DNA of 36,815 nucleotides from Deltaproteobacteria bacterium (GCA_021777225.1 JAJYDQ010000040.1:1-36815), one strand, 5' to 3'; numbered from the stretch's first letter, positions 7,518 to 15,073 are shown. Program-made: numbers and translations. The notes: generated by a model from the letters alone, not told the origin.

Positions 7518-8264
7518 TCAGGAGTCAATTTCGTGCTGATCTTCTTTTACCGACACAAGAGAGAAAGCCCCTCCTACAACGATCTTGAAACCCGCTACAA
7601 TCACAAGTCCTCCTACATCAGAGTAGGCTTCGGCCCTGTTCAACGCAGATTTGAGCGATTCACCCGAAACTAGTCTCATTCCAAGATCCTTGGCAAAAGA
7701 CGCCGCCCAACCTGCGGACCGTGATAATACCGTAACAGCGTGTATGCCCCGACCAGGAACATATGTTGATATCCCAAAAATATTCTTGAATTTGTCGAGT
7801 CGCAATACCAGACGGTCATGAAAAGGAGAACCCTGGGAATGAAGATAAACATCCAGAGGATTGCTGGAATGGATAAAAGAATCGGCTCCGCTCGAAACAA
7901 TAACAGTATCGGACGCTGCCTCCAGGTCCCGACCAACAAAATCGGCCATCGCTCCACTCATGCAACTCATCGGGGCAACACCTGTGTTCCGGCTTGCCAG
8001 ATCGCAGTAACGAACTATTTCGGGGGCTGACGAGTAGATTTGAATCGGGGTTTGAGTTTCTCTCAAGGCTGGATGTTGTCTGAGATATTCCTCTATTTGA
8101 TAACGATAACGAAAAACTGATTCTTTAGCTTTTGCGGAAAGATCAGTCTTCGCTTGAACATGAATGTTCGTCTCACGGACATCCACGCTAAAACTCACGG
8201 AATTGGGTAGAGGAATCCGATTTCTGTAATCTTTTATCTCGTAAATGTTTTGAACGGCAGACAT
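7518..8264 (-). CDS. UPF0280 (ApbE-related) family protein
   Basis: The 248-residue protein carries the UPF0280 core: GVAPMSCMSGAMADFVGRD and then DTVIVSSGADSFI, followed by FGISTYVPGRGI. This family is structurally related to the flavin transferase ApbE and is common in methanogens and anaerobic bacteria, but its reaction is unknown. There is no signal peptide, so unlike ApbE it should be cytoplasmic. The usual ENGGD seen in relatives is SSGAD here. I prefer ATG 8264; a TTG four codons earlier (8276) is also open. It is the first gene of a two-gene unit with the phosphodiesterase downstream and is divergent from the radical SAM gene. Confidence 0.85.
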   Translation of the reverse strand: MSAVQNIYEIKDYRNRIPLPNSVSFSVDVRETNIHVQAKTDLSAKAKESVFRYRYQIEEYLRQHPALRETQTPIQIYSSAPEIVRYCDLASRNTGVAPMSCMSGAMADFVGRDLEAASDTVIVSSGADSFIHSSNPLDVYLHSQGSPFHDRLVLRLDKFKNIFGISTYVPGRGIHAVTVLSRSAGWAASFAKDLGMRLVSGESLKSALNRAEAYSDVGGLVIVAGFKIVVGGAFSLVSVKEDQHEIDS

Positions 8265-8446
8265 TAGGGTTTCCAAACTAAGATGGTTTACTGATTTATA
8301 GAGAAGCGTTTTACCTTGAACCGGGGAGATTGACCAGAATTAACACCAAATCCAATTTCCAATCATTCATGTACATTCAGGAAGCCTAATCCGCATTCCA
8401 ACCGAAGCCGACTTGCGAGGGATTATTAATGAGGCACGCGCCCGTG

Positions 8447-8465
8447 TCAAGGATAATTTCCTTGA
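8447..8465. promoter_or_regulatory. inverted repeat upstream of the radical SAM gene
   Basis: TCAAGGA (8447-8453) and TCCTTGA (8459-8465) are exact reverse complements with a 5-base spacer, placed about 50 bases before the start at 8514 in the divergent 249-base gap. Size and spacing resemble a dimeric repressor operator. No convincing -35/-10 pair is visible beside it, and the rest of 8265-8513 shows nothing definite. Confidence 0.35.
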
Positions 8466-8513
8466 TTCATCAGCCATCTAGAGACTCATTGTTCATATGC
8501 GCTGAATGGATAC

Positions 8514-10184
8514 ATGAGTAATGAGTTGCTGACTCCAGAGAATTTTGTTAATTTGAATAATATTCTTTTCCTGGATGGACTTATGCAAAGCCTTCTCGTA
8601 AATCCTGTATATTCGCAAACATTCTGGTCGTTTGACAAAGTTCTTAAAATGACTGGCAAAAAGGGCCTACTTCCTCCACTCGGACTCTTAACTCTCGCTT
8701 CCCTGCTCCCAAATGACTGGAATTTGGAGTTGGTAGATATGGTCTTTCAGGACATATCTGAAGCTCAGTGGGACCGATCTGACCTGGTTCTCATCTCAGG
8801 GATGACTGTTCAACAAAAGGGTATAGTGGAAGTTATCAAAGAGGCTAAAAGGCGCGGCAAGACTGTAGTCGTTGGTGGACCATGGTCTTTTCACGTACCT
8901 GAACAGGCTTTCGAGGCGGGCGCTGATCTCGTCGTGAAGGGCGAAGCTGAAGTCCTTATGAGCGAAATTCTTACGTGCATAAAGAAAAGGAATTTTGGAC
9001 ACATCATACAATCAGACGAACGGGCCGAAATGACGACAAGCCCCGTTCCACGGTTCGATTTGCTTGATATGAACGCCTATGTGGACATGGAGGTTCAGTT
9101 CACCCGAGGCTGTCCATTCAAGTGCGAATTTTGCGATGTCACAATGATGTTAGGTCGAAAAGTACGCGCCAAGAACCCTGAACAGATTATTCAGGAACTG
9201 GAACTCCTTTATAAACTCGGATGGCGACGTCTTGTTTTCTTTGTTGATGACAATTTCATCGGCAGCGTTCATAAAACGAAAGCCTTGCTGAAACAACTGA
9301 TCCCTTGGATGGAATCTAGAAATCGGCCTTTTAACTTTTATACCCAGGCGTCCGTAAACTTGGCCGCAGACGAAAAGCTGATGGAAGATATGTATGTGGC
9401 GGGCTTTAATAGGGTCTTCGTAGGTATTGAGACCCCGGACGAAGCGTGTCTCAAGGATGCCGGAAAACATCAGAATACGAACATCGACCTAAATGAGGTG
9501 TGCAGAAAAATTTCAAAGGCCGGGTTCCAGGTAATAGCCGGCGCCATCCTAGGTTTTGATGAAGAAACCAAGGGAGCTGGAGACCGTTTGATCAGCTTTG
9601 CGGAGAAGAACTATATTCCGGAATTATTTACTACCCTGCTCCAGGCAGGGCCCGGCACTGACCTCTGCGTCCGGCTTCAATCGGAAAATCGGCTACTGGA
9701 AATGAAGGAAGATCACATGAGCAATCAGACCGGTCTGGTTAACTTCGTACCTACCAGACCGCTCGAAGAGATAGCTAACGAATTCGTAGCCGTTTATGAC
9801 ACCTTGTATAAACCTGAGACTTACATTGCGAGAGCTTATAATCTCTTCGCCGAAATGGACCCTCCTCGATATAAAAAACCATTTAAAGCGCCATATTTAT
9901 GGGAATTGAGAGCCGCCGCCATAGCAATATTCAGAAATGGAGTGATTTACCCTACAAAAGGCTTGTTCTGGAAATATTTCTTAAAAGCGCTCTGGAACTT
10001 CCCGACACGTTTCGACAGATTCATTGTTTCGTTGATAGTTGCAGAACATTATTATGATTTCAAGAATAAGATTCATAAAGGTATCAAATCACAATTGAAG
10101 GAACTTTCACCGGAACTGAGAAATAATTGCTACAACAAGCTGGAAGGTACAACAGCATGCGCGCCGGCCTTGGGACAAAACTGA
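8514..10184 (+). CDS. B12-binding-domain radical SAM protein (DUF4070 type)
   Basis: This 556-residue protein has a cobalamin-binding-type Rossmann domain at about 24-160 (PPLGLLTLASLLP, then VLISGMTVQQKG and VVVGGPW), a radical SAM domain with the cluster motif C200-x3-C204-x2-C207 (RGCPFKCEFCD), and a C-terminal region like DUF4070. The classical DxHxxG cobalamin motif is absent, as is common in this class. The family includes the hopanoid C-2 methylase HpnP and many unassigned enzymes; the N-terminal TFWSF...PPLGLL pattern is shared with it. No hopanoid genes are nearby, so the substrate is unknown. Two starts are possible: ATG 8514, given here, or ATG 8583, which fits the usual family start better. 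Neither has a strong ribosome site. It is a single-gene unit. Confidence 0.88.
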   Translation: MSNELLTPENFVNLNNILFLDGLMQSLLVNPVYSQTFWSFDKVLKMTGKKGLLPPLGLLTLASLLPNDWNLELVDMVFQDISEAQWDRSDLVLISGMTVQQKGIVEVIKEAKRRGKTVVVGGPWSFHVPEQAFEAGADLVVKGEAEVLMSEILTCIKKRNFGHIIQSDERAEMTTSPVPRFDLLDMNAYVDMEVQFTRGCPFKCEFCDVTMMLGRKVRAKNPEQIIQELELLYKLGWRRLVFFVDDNFIGSVHKTKALLKQLIPWMESRNRPFNFYTQASVNLAADEKLMEDMYVAGFNRVFVGIETPDEACLKDAGKHQNTNIDLNEVCRKISKAGFQVIAGAILGFDEETKGAGDRLISFAEKNYIPELFTTLLQAGPGTDLCVRLQSENRLLEMKEDHMSNQTGLVNFVPTRPLEEIANEFVAVYDTLYKPETYIARAYNLFAEMDPPRYKKPFKAPYLWELRAAAIAIFRNGVIYPTKGLFWKYFLKALWNFPTRFDRFIVSLIVAEHYYDFKNKIHKGIKSQLKELSPELRNNCYNKLEGTTACAPALGQN

Positions 10185-10224
10185 GGACTGTCAATTCAGG
10201 CAGGTCACAGTCCAAATTGTTTTT
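10185..10224 (+). terminator. intrinsic terminator after the radical SAM gene
   Basis: GGACTGT (10185-10191) pairs exactly with ACAGTCC (10207-10213) around a 15-base loop, and AAATTG then a run of five T follows (10220-10224). It begins directly after the TGA stop. The loop is longer than usual and the T run is offset, so the strength is uncertain. Confidence 0.5.
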
Positions 10225-10232
10225 GAGAACCA

Positions 10233-11471
10233 TTACTTTTCGGATTCATTCCGTTCGCTCTTGGATCCTTCAGACACCAACTGTTTGAGATCATAGATCT
10301 TTATTTGGCTCCGCGATAACAGGAAGGCCAACCAGTCCGTCTTTTTCCTTTCCAGGACTATTAGTCTTTCACCAGAAAGACCCGGCAATGAATCAACTGA
10401 GAAATCAACTATCATGCCTTGGGCTTTTGGCGTGCTCCATCGCTGCTCCAATGCGTCACCATTCCACAAAAGTCCCATGATTCTACCTTCTTCGAACATC
10501 TTGGTCCTTGAAAGCATCCTCATAGTCCCAGAACTGTGCGAAATACATAGAACTTGGGCTGGCGCACCAGGGTTAGGGCACCACCAACGGATCCGCGGCC
10601 GTACATAAACCTGCTCTGTGGAAAGGTCTCTCGCCCTGTCTCTTAACTCCTCAGGGCCATACCACCTCAAGATTATATCAGAACCACCGTAGTAATCTTT
10701 AGACACATATATCCGTTTACCATCAGGATTGTAGACCCTCAAGTGATCGCTCTTGTCATAGACCGCAATCAATGGTTTTCGCTTACCCTCAAAGTCACCT
10801 ATGGTAAAACCAAAAATTGGTATTTTTAGTGGTACGCCGAACCTATCCCCTACCTCCAGTGATGAGCCTTTGTCTTCCATTCGATATATAGGTCCATCAT
10901 ACATCTGAGAAAGCCCTTTTCTTTGGCCTAGTAGAATAGGTCCATGTGTGGGGTAATCGATTACTCTAAGGAAGTAACCGACGTTTTCTATCGCCGGGGT
11001 AAGCTTCCCATTCTTATATTCCAGGACAAAAGAACTCACTGAACCCCTGTTCTGGGCTGTAACGTAGATCCTCGCGGGACCATCCTTCCGTACCTTGGCC
11101 ACGTCTAAAGCCTTTATTTCAAGACTGCCGGCTGAATATTCCGTTATAAGGCCCAACGTATTTTCAGAAAAGCGATACAGATATACGGTAGAAGGACTCG
11201 CTACTACGATCAGATTTTTCCCATTGCCCTCTACATCTCCTACACCTAGCCCTATGCCTAAAAGACTCAACTCCTCGCTTCGCCAGACCTTTTCGGAGGC
11301 ATTCTGTTTCTTTCCGGAATCCGCTGCTTCAGCCTTGGCGACGACCATATTAGGGGAAGCTGAAGTCGGTGTCGTCCCCACTGCGGAATCCGCTTTTGAA
11401 CTCAGCGCAAATCCGACCTGGACAAACAAAGCTACAAGAAGAAATGAAACTAGTCTTGCGAACAAAGCCAT
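10233..11471 (-). CDS. exported FG-GAP/VCBS-like repeat protein
   Basis: The protein (412 residues from ATG 11471) starts with a signal peptide (MALFARLVSFLLVALFVQVGFA), followed by a low-complexity Ala/Ser/Lys linker. Two blocks look like FG-GAP blades: LGVGDVEGNGKNLIVVAS followed by VYLYRF, and GFTIGDFEGKRKPLIAVYD followed by LRVYNPDGK. This suggests a beta-propeller in the periplasm or outside the cell. Two cysteines in WWCPNPGAPAQVLC could form a disulfide. The role is unknown; similar proteins are seen in Desulfobacterota and Geobacter relatives. GGAGG lies six bases before the ATG, which is better than the TTG four codons upstream. It lies 213 bases downstream of cysK on the same strand and is probably transcribed separately. 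Confidence 0.7.
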   Translation of the reverse strand: MALFARLVSFLLVALFVQVGFALSSKADSAVGTTPTSASPNMVVAKAEAADSGKKQNASEKVWRSEELSLLGIGLGVGDVEGNGKNLIVVASPSTVYLYRFSENTLGLITEYSAGSLEIKALDVAKVRKDGPARIYVTAQNRGSVSSFVLEYKNGKLTPAIENVGYFLRVIDYPTHGPILLGQRKGLSQMYDGPIYRMEDKGSSLEVGDRFGVPLKIPIFGFTIGDFEGKRKPLIAVYDKSDHLRVYNPDGKRIYVSKDYYGGSDIILRWYGPEELRDRARDLSTEQVYVRPRIRWWCPNPGAPAQVLCISHSSGTMRMLSRTKMFEEGRIMGLLWNGDALEQRWSTPKAQGMIVDFSVDSLPGLSGERLIVLERKKTDWLAFLLSRSQIKIYDLKQLVSEGSKSERNESEK

Positions 11472-11684
11472 AGTGACCTCCAATTAGACAGGGCCAAGGG
11501 AAAATATTCCAATATAGTGATCGTGTCTAGTAAAAGCTTTCCAAAAACCCTGAATGAGACATTGTAAATGACTTGGATCAAAATTCAAAGTGAACTATAA
11601 AAGGGTAAACAAGGCGGGACCGAGCAAATAGTTGAATTAAGCGGTGTGCCGTTTTAGTTAGTCGGCCTTTATCAAACTATTCGG

Positions 11685-12593
11685 CTAAAAAAATGACACA
11701 TACCTTTCTCCCGCGTCACAAATTATGGTGACGACAATTTTCTCCGCTCCACATTTTGACGACTGCTCCAAAGCTGCGCTATAGGCAGCGCCGGAAGACA
11801 GTCCGGCATAGATACCGTAACGAATCGCAAGGGTCCTGACAGCTTCCTCCGCTTGGTCATGTCCCACCCTGGCGACTTCATCTATAAGGCTTACATTCAA
11901 ATTTTTCGGTACAAAACCAGCCCCGATTCCAGCAAAGTTATGAGGTCCTGGGTTACCCCCACACAAGACCGCCGACTCCGCCGGCTCAACAGCTACTATC
12001 CTGACATTCTTGTTCTTTTCCCTGAGCGCCTCGCCTACTCCCGTAATCGTCCCACCAGTGCCGACACCCATGACAAATACATCCGGCGGTCGTTTTAGCT
12101 CCTTTAGAATTTCAGTAGCAGTAGTCAGCCTGTGAGCCTCGGGGTTCGCGGGGTTCTCGAATTGATTCAACATCCTGCATTCATGCCCATTTTTAGATAT
12201 TTCGTAGGCCTTGTCAATTGCTCCTCGCATTCCCGCTGAAGTCGGGGTGAAGACTATTTCCGCTCCATAAGCCGAGAGAAGTTGAACTCTTGCATGGTGT
12301 ACGGTCTCCGGCATTACGAGAGTCAACGCATATCCCTTGGCCGCGGCAATCGCAGCCAGGCTGATGGCCGTATTCCCGCATGAAGCCTCCACGAGCCGAC
12401 CACCTTGCGCCAAGAAGTCATCCTTTTCCATTGAATTGATAATGTTTAGACACATGCGGTCTTTGAGCGACCCGCCTGGATTAAGATGTTCCAACTTTGC
12501 CCAGATCTGGGCCCTCTTTTCATGGTCAGCGCCCCCTAGCCGAACCATGGGGGTCTTTCCTATACAATCCAATATATTGGAAACGTTTTGCAT
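11685..12593 (-). CDS. cysK: cysteine synthase family (O-acetylserine sulfhydrylase-like)
   Basis: This PLP enzyme of 302 residues belongs to the CysK/CysM/CBS fold type II group, which makes cysteine from O-acetyl- or O-phosphoserine and sulfide. The PLP lysine is K44 (NPGGSLKDR). The phosphate loop is GVGTGGTITG, and the C-terminal AGLSSGAA is present. The substrate loop, normally TSGNTG, reads S71-C72-G73-N74-T75-A76: the usual serine is cysteine and the last glycine is alanine. That could alter substrate preference. It starts 33 bases after the Rrf2 gene on the same strand, so the pair form an operon, probably sulfur- or cysteine-responsive. The family is certain; the exact acceptor is not. 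Confidence 0.88.
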   Translation of the reverse strand: MQNVSNILDCIGKTPMVRLGGADHEKRAQIWAKLEHLNPGGSLKDRMCLNIINSMEKDDFLAQGGRLVEASCGNTAISLAAIAAAKGYALTLVMPETVHHARVQLLSAYGAEIVFTPTSAGMRGAIDKAYEISKNGHECRMLNQFENPANPEAHRLTTATEILKELKRPPDVFVMGVGTGGTITGVGEALREKNKNVRIVAVEPAESAVLCGGNPGPHNFAGIGAGFVPKNLNVSLIDEVARVGHDQAEEAVRTLAIRYGIYAGLSSGAAYSAALEQSSKCGAEKIVVTIICDAGERYVSFF

Positions 12594-12626
12594 CTATTCG
12601 CTCGGACCTAATTTTTGTCGAAGACG

Positions 12627-13094
12627 CTAAATAAAGTACATGTATTTGTGATCCAATTCCCGTGAAAGTCCTTCTTTGCGCGCTATCGAGCAAAGATCAG
12701 CGATTGTAACTGAATTGTAATAATCTATCAGTATTTTCTGGGTCTGTTTCCAGACATGTCTTGTTACACAACCCTGGCAAACGTCGCAATTGCCGCGTTT
12801 GCATTCATCCTCGCCCAAACAACGAACCGGGACGATGGGGCCCTGCGCCGCCTGAATGATGTCGCCTACACTGATTTCTGATGGATCCTTGGCTAGCATG
12901 TATCCACCGCGAGGGCCTCTTCTGCTCTTCAGAAGCCCAGCTTTAAGAAGTTTATTAAAAATTTGTTCTAGATAACGCTGGGAAATTTTCTGACGTCTTG
13001 ATATATCCTTAATTTGAGTAGGCTCTCCTCCGCCATGGTAGGACACGTCAAACAGGGCGCGTACACCATATCGACTGGTTGTAGTAATTCGCAT
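12627..13094 (-). CDS. Rrf2-family transcription regulator with Fe-S-type cysteine cluster
   Basis: The 155-residue protein starts with the typical winged-helix sequence (RITTTSRYGVRALFDVSYH) and has the wing GGYMLAKDP. A cysteine-rich loop contains C92, C98, C103, C106, C109 and H113. IscR binds its 2Fe-2S cluster through C92, C98, C104 and H107, so a cluster is likely here, with extra cysteines. Rrf2 members sense Fe-S status, nitric oxide or cysteine supply (IscR, NsrR, CymR). The ATG at 13094 has GAGG seven bases upstream. Directly downstream is cysK, suggesting CymR-like control of cysteine synthesis. The upstream region holds a large palindrome suited to autoregulation. Confidence 0.9.
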   Translation of the reverse strand: MRITTTSRYGVRALFDVSYHGGGEPTQIKDISRRQKISQRYLEQIFNKLLKAGLLKSRRGPRGGYMLAKDPSEISVGDIIQAAQGPIVPVRCLGEDECKRGNCDVCQGCVTRHVWKQTQKILIDYYNSVTIADLCSIARKEGLSRELDHKYMYFI

Positions 13095-13136
13095 GTCTCA
13101 TCCTCGTAAAAAACCATTGGACTAAGAAGAATCTCC

Positions 13137-13172
13137 ACATCAATGGTTAATTAACTGTACTATTGATGTCAA
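13137..13172 (-). promoter_or_regulatory. palindromic operator with overlapping -35 box before the Rrf2-cysK unit
   Basis: ACATCAAT (13137-13144) and ATTGATGT (13162-13169) are exact reverse complements with a 17-base spacer. The spacer contains a second perfect palindrome, GTTAATTAAC (13146-13155). On the minus strand TTGACA (13172-13167) overlaps the outer arm; the -10 box at the right spacing is poor (TAACCA). It lies about 43 bases upstream of the Rrf2 start, an expected place for self-regulation by an Rrf2 dimer. Confidence 0.6.
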
Positions 13173-13358
13173 GATAATTCTCCATTTTCATACCAAAGCA
13201 TTCCTGTATAATTCATATCGGATTGCCCCAAAGCAGTTCAAATATTAAGACAGGATTTGTTCCGACCAAATAGAGTAAACCCTGACAAATCTCAAAATGT
13301 CATTTCCTACTGGGGCTACATCTAAAATTTCATTTCTAATTCATGACCAATCCCGTAC

Positions 13359-13386
13359 TTGACAATCTGCGTTAACAGTTTATCTA
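13359..13386 (+). promoter_or_regulatory. candidate promoter for the mS38-like/HExxH gene group
   Basis: TTGACA (13359-13364) is followed after 16 bases by TATCTA (13381-13386), a partial -10. It would start transcription about 105 bases before the small basic protein gene at 13499. The -35 is perfect and the -10 mediocre. Confidence 0.35.
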
Positions 13387-13498
13387 TTTATTGGATGTTA
13401 AAAATTATTTTGACCTCAATCTTTGTCGAAATAATGTGTTGTTGACAGTGACGCGGTGAAGTGGTAGTTGTATTGTTTTGAAATCTGGTGAGGTCAAA

Positions 13499-13588
13499 AT
13501 GGGTAGCATTATTAAGAAGAGAAGGAAGAAGATGCGCAAGCATAAACATAAAAAGCTTCGCGCTAAGCAGCGGCACAAGAACAAGTAG
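13499..13588 (+). CDS. AURKAIP1/COX24 (mS38-like) small basic protein
   Basis: A 29-residue ORF, MGSIIKKRRKKMRKHKHKK then LRAKQRHKNK, is extremely basic and matches the C-terminal COX24/AURKAIP1 domain of mitochondrial ribosomal protein mS38. Tiny bacterial proteins with this domain are known in several phyla and are thought to be small-subunit ribosomal proteins related to bS22-type peptides. The ATG at 13499 has GAGG (13490-13493) five bases upstream, a good site. The TAG at 13586-13588 lies 11 bases before the next gene, so the two are probably cotranscribed. The pattern match is clear; location on the ribosome is inference. Confidence 0.82.
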   Translation: MGSIIKKRRKKMRKHKHKKLRAKQRHKNK

Positions 13589-13599
13589 GTTAAGTTGAA

Positions 13600-14115
13600 A
13601 TGACCATAGAAGGCTTGTTTACCGAGTCCGATCGCTCTATCGTGGAAAGGGCGGCCCGCTTGGCCGAGGGTCTTGTCTTGCGTTATTTCAACTTAGCCTC
13701 CGATGACTGGGTAAAAAATCCATATTGTTTGCTGACATGGAAAGAGGCCTCGGGTTGTTTACGTGATACTAATGTATTCGCTCAAACCGTTCGTCTCGGG
13801 CCCAGAAAAAGGGGGAAGCCGCAACAATCGGTACACAATCCGAATCATTACGGGATACTACTTCAAGACCCAGCAATATTGAGGGCCCTACTTAGACCTC
13901 AGCGACATGATTTATGGACTCTGGGGCTGTTTGTGCTTACGCATGAACTTGTTCATATCGTCAGGTTCAGGAAGTTTGCAGTTGATTTCTGCGGAGCACA
14001 ACATGAGCGGGAAAAGGAAGAGGAACTCGTCCACGAGATCACTAAAGAAATGCTTGGCGGTGTCGAAAATATGGACAATTTGTTCAGTCTTTATGAATCC
14101 GGACCGACAATTTAA
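13600..14115 (+). CDS. uncharacterised HExxH putative zinc metalloprotease
   Basis: This 171-residue soluble protein has the zincin motif H115-E116-L-V-H119 in LTHELVHIVRF. It is followed about 16 residues later by the acidic and histidine-rich CGAQHEREKEEELVHEIT, which can supply the third ligand. The N-terminal half is not recognisable to me. There is no signal peptide or membrane segment, so it would act in the cytoplasm. It starts 11 bases after the mS38-like gene and is followed by an FmdB-type zinc ribbon gene. The motif is seen directly; proteolytic activity is inferred, and a non-peptidase metal hydrolase is possible. I do not recognise a named family. Confidence 0.7.
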   Translation: MTIEGLFTESDRSIVERAARLAEGLVLRYFNLASDDWVKNPYCLLTWKEASGCLRDTNVFAQTVRLGPRKRGKPQQSVHNPNHYGILLQDPAILRALLRPQRHDLWTLGLFVLTHELVHIVRFRKFAVDFCGAQHEREKEEELVHEITKEMLGGVENMDNLFSLYESGPTI

Positions 14116-14165
14116 CGTCTACAATTATATAGATGGAAGACGATACATCAGGAGGTTTTTTGATC

Positions 14166-14480
14166 ATGCCGATTTACGAATACCGTTGTGAAAAATGCGG
14201 GAAAGAATTTGAAGCTTGGCAGAGAATATCGGATGAACCAATTGAGAATTGCTCGGAATGTGGGGGCGCAGCCAGGAAATTAATATCGCAGTCTACCTTT
14301 GTGCTCAAAGGGTCAGGATGGTATGTAACCGACTATGGAAATCGGAGTTCAGCGGCGGCGGCTTCTAAAACGAATAGTTCATCCGGCAATTCGACAAGTG
14401 AGACAACTTCTGCTGATACTACAAACTCATCCACCACGTCGAGTGCTTCAACTACAGCTTCAGGTTCGACAGATTCTTGA
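14166..14480 (+). CDS. FmdB-family zinc ribbon protein with Ser/Thr-rich tail
   Basis: From ATG 14166 the protein has 104 residues. It begins [16 protein letters not shown], the FmdB zinc ribbon signature, with the second knuckle CSECGG; four cysteines would bind one zinc. The ribbon ends near residue 50 ([12 protein letters not shown]), and the rest is a low-complexity tail of Ser, Thr, Ala, Gly and Asn. The strong AGGAGG at about 14150-14155 is ten bases before this ATG, so an ATG at 14133 is rejected. FmdB was first linked to control of amidase genes, but its function in most bacteria is unknown. It lies 42 bases before the methylmalonyl-CoA epimerase gene. Confidence 0.9.
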   Translation: MPIYEYRCEKCGKEFEAWQRISDEPIENCSECGGAARKLISQSTFVLKGSGWYVTDYGNRSSAAAASKTNSSSGNSTSETTSADTTNSSTTSSASTTASGSTDS

Positions 14481-14522
14481 TTTATATTGGGGTCAGAAAG
14501 CGCCTGAAAATCAGAGGTTCAT

Positions 14523-14930
14523 ATGAAAATCAAGAGAATAGCCCATCTTGGAGTAGCAGTACAAGACCTTGAATCAGCCATGAAGTTCTTCACTGATGGT
14601 TTACCTTTGGAAGTTACTCATACGGAAGACTTCCAAGGTATGAGGATAGCCTTCATACCTATTGGTGACAGCTCAGTCGAACTGCTCCAGGATGTATCGG
14701 GCGCTTCAGCTATTAAGAAATACGTGGACAAAAATGGTGATGGAATCCATCACATAGCCTACGAAGTTGAAGACATTAATGAGGCTATATCCGAGCTTAA
14801 AGCAAAAGGCATAAAACTAATAGATGAAACACCACGGCAGGGCGCGCATGGAATGTCAGTAGCGTTCATGCATCCGAAAGCCACCCATGGTATCCTGATG
14901 GAATTGGTTCAGCCTTCAGAAACGCATTAG
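14523..14930 (+). CDS. mce: methylmalonyl-CoA epimerase
   Basis: This vicinal-oxygen-chelate protein of 135 residues interconverts (S)- and (R)-methylmalonyl-CoA, linking the carboxylation step to the B12-dependent mutase. The expected metal ligands are visible: H8 (IAHLGVAV), H77 (GIHHIAYEV) and E127 (ILMELVQ). KKYVDKNGDGIHHIA is the family's internal signature. Length is typical. The ATG follows GAGG closely (CAGAGGTTCAT region). The mutase lies about 2 kb downstream on the same strand, with the biotin carrier between them, so the methylmalonyl-CoA pathway genes are grouped. An intrinsic terminator follows at 15018-15042. Confidence 0.94.
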   Translation: MKIKRIAHLGVAVQDLESAMKFFTDGLPLEVTHTEDFQGMRIAFIPIGDSSVELLQDVSGASAIKKYVDKNGDGIHHIAYEVEDINEAISELKAKGIKLIDETPRQGAHGMSVAFMHPKATHGILMELVQPSETH

Positions 14931-15017
14931 GACTCTTTCTGATATACGAAGTCTGGAATGCGCCGCGAAATGAGCTGCATGAGTCGTTCAGTGACCAACT
15001 GGGCCAAAAAATTGGCC

Positions 15018-15042
15018 GAGGCCACGAACTGGCTCTTTTTTT
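15018..15042 (+). terminator. intrinsic terminator after mce
   Basis: GAGGCCA (15018-15024) folds on TGGCTC (15030-15035) with one bulged G and a 5-base loop, followed at once by seven T (15036-15042). A second palindrome, GGCCAA/TTGGCC (15002-15007 and 15012-15017), lies directly upstream and may strengthen the stop. Confidence 0.75.
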
Positions 15043-15073
15043 ATTTGATTTGAAGGTGAAGGCACGTTTGCCT

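Larger units (their letters stand above)
13095..13498. other. 404-base divergent intergenic region
   Basis: Besides the palindrome at 13137-13172 and the promoter candidate at 13359-13386, this AT-rich stretch contains a plus-strand TATAAT at 13207-13212 with only a weak -35 (TTTTCA, 13185-13190), and a second TTGACA at 13442-13447 without a good -10. No additional gene is supported. Confidence 0.5.

Noticed and set aside
13388-13576. 62-codon minus-strand open frame
   Set aside because: It is the antisense of the mS38-like gene, whose frame has a good ribosome site and a recognised domain.
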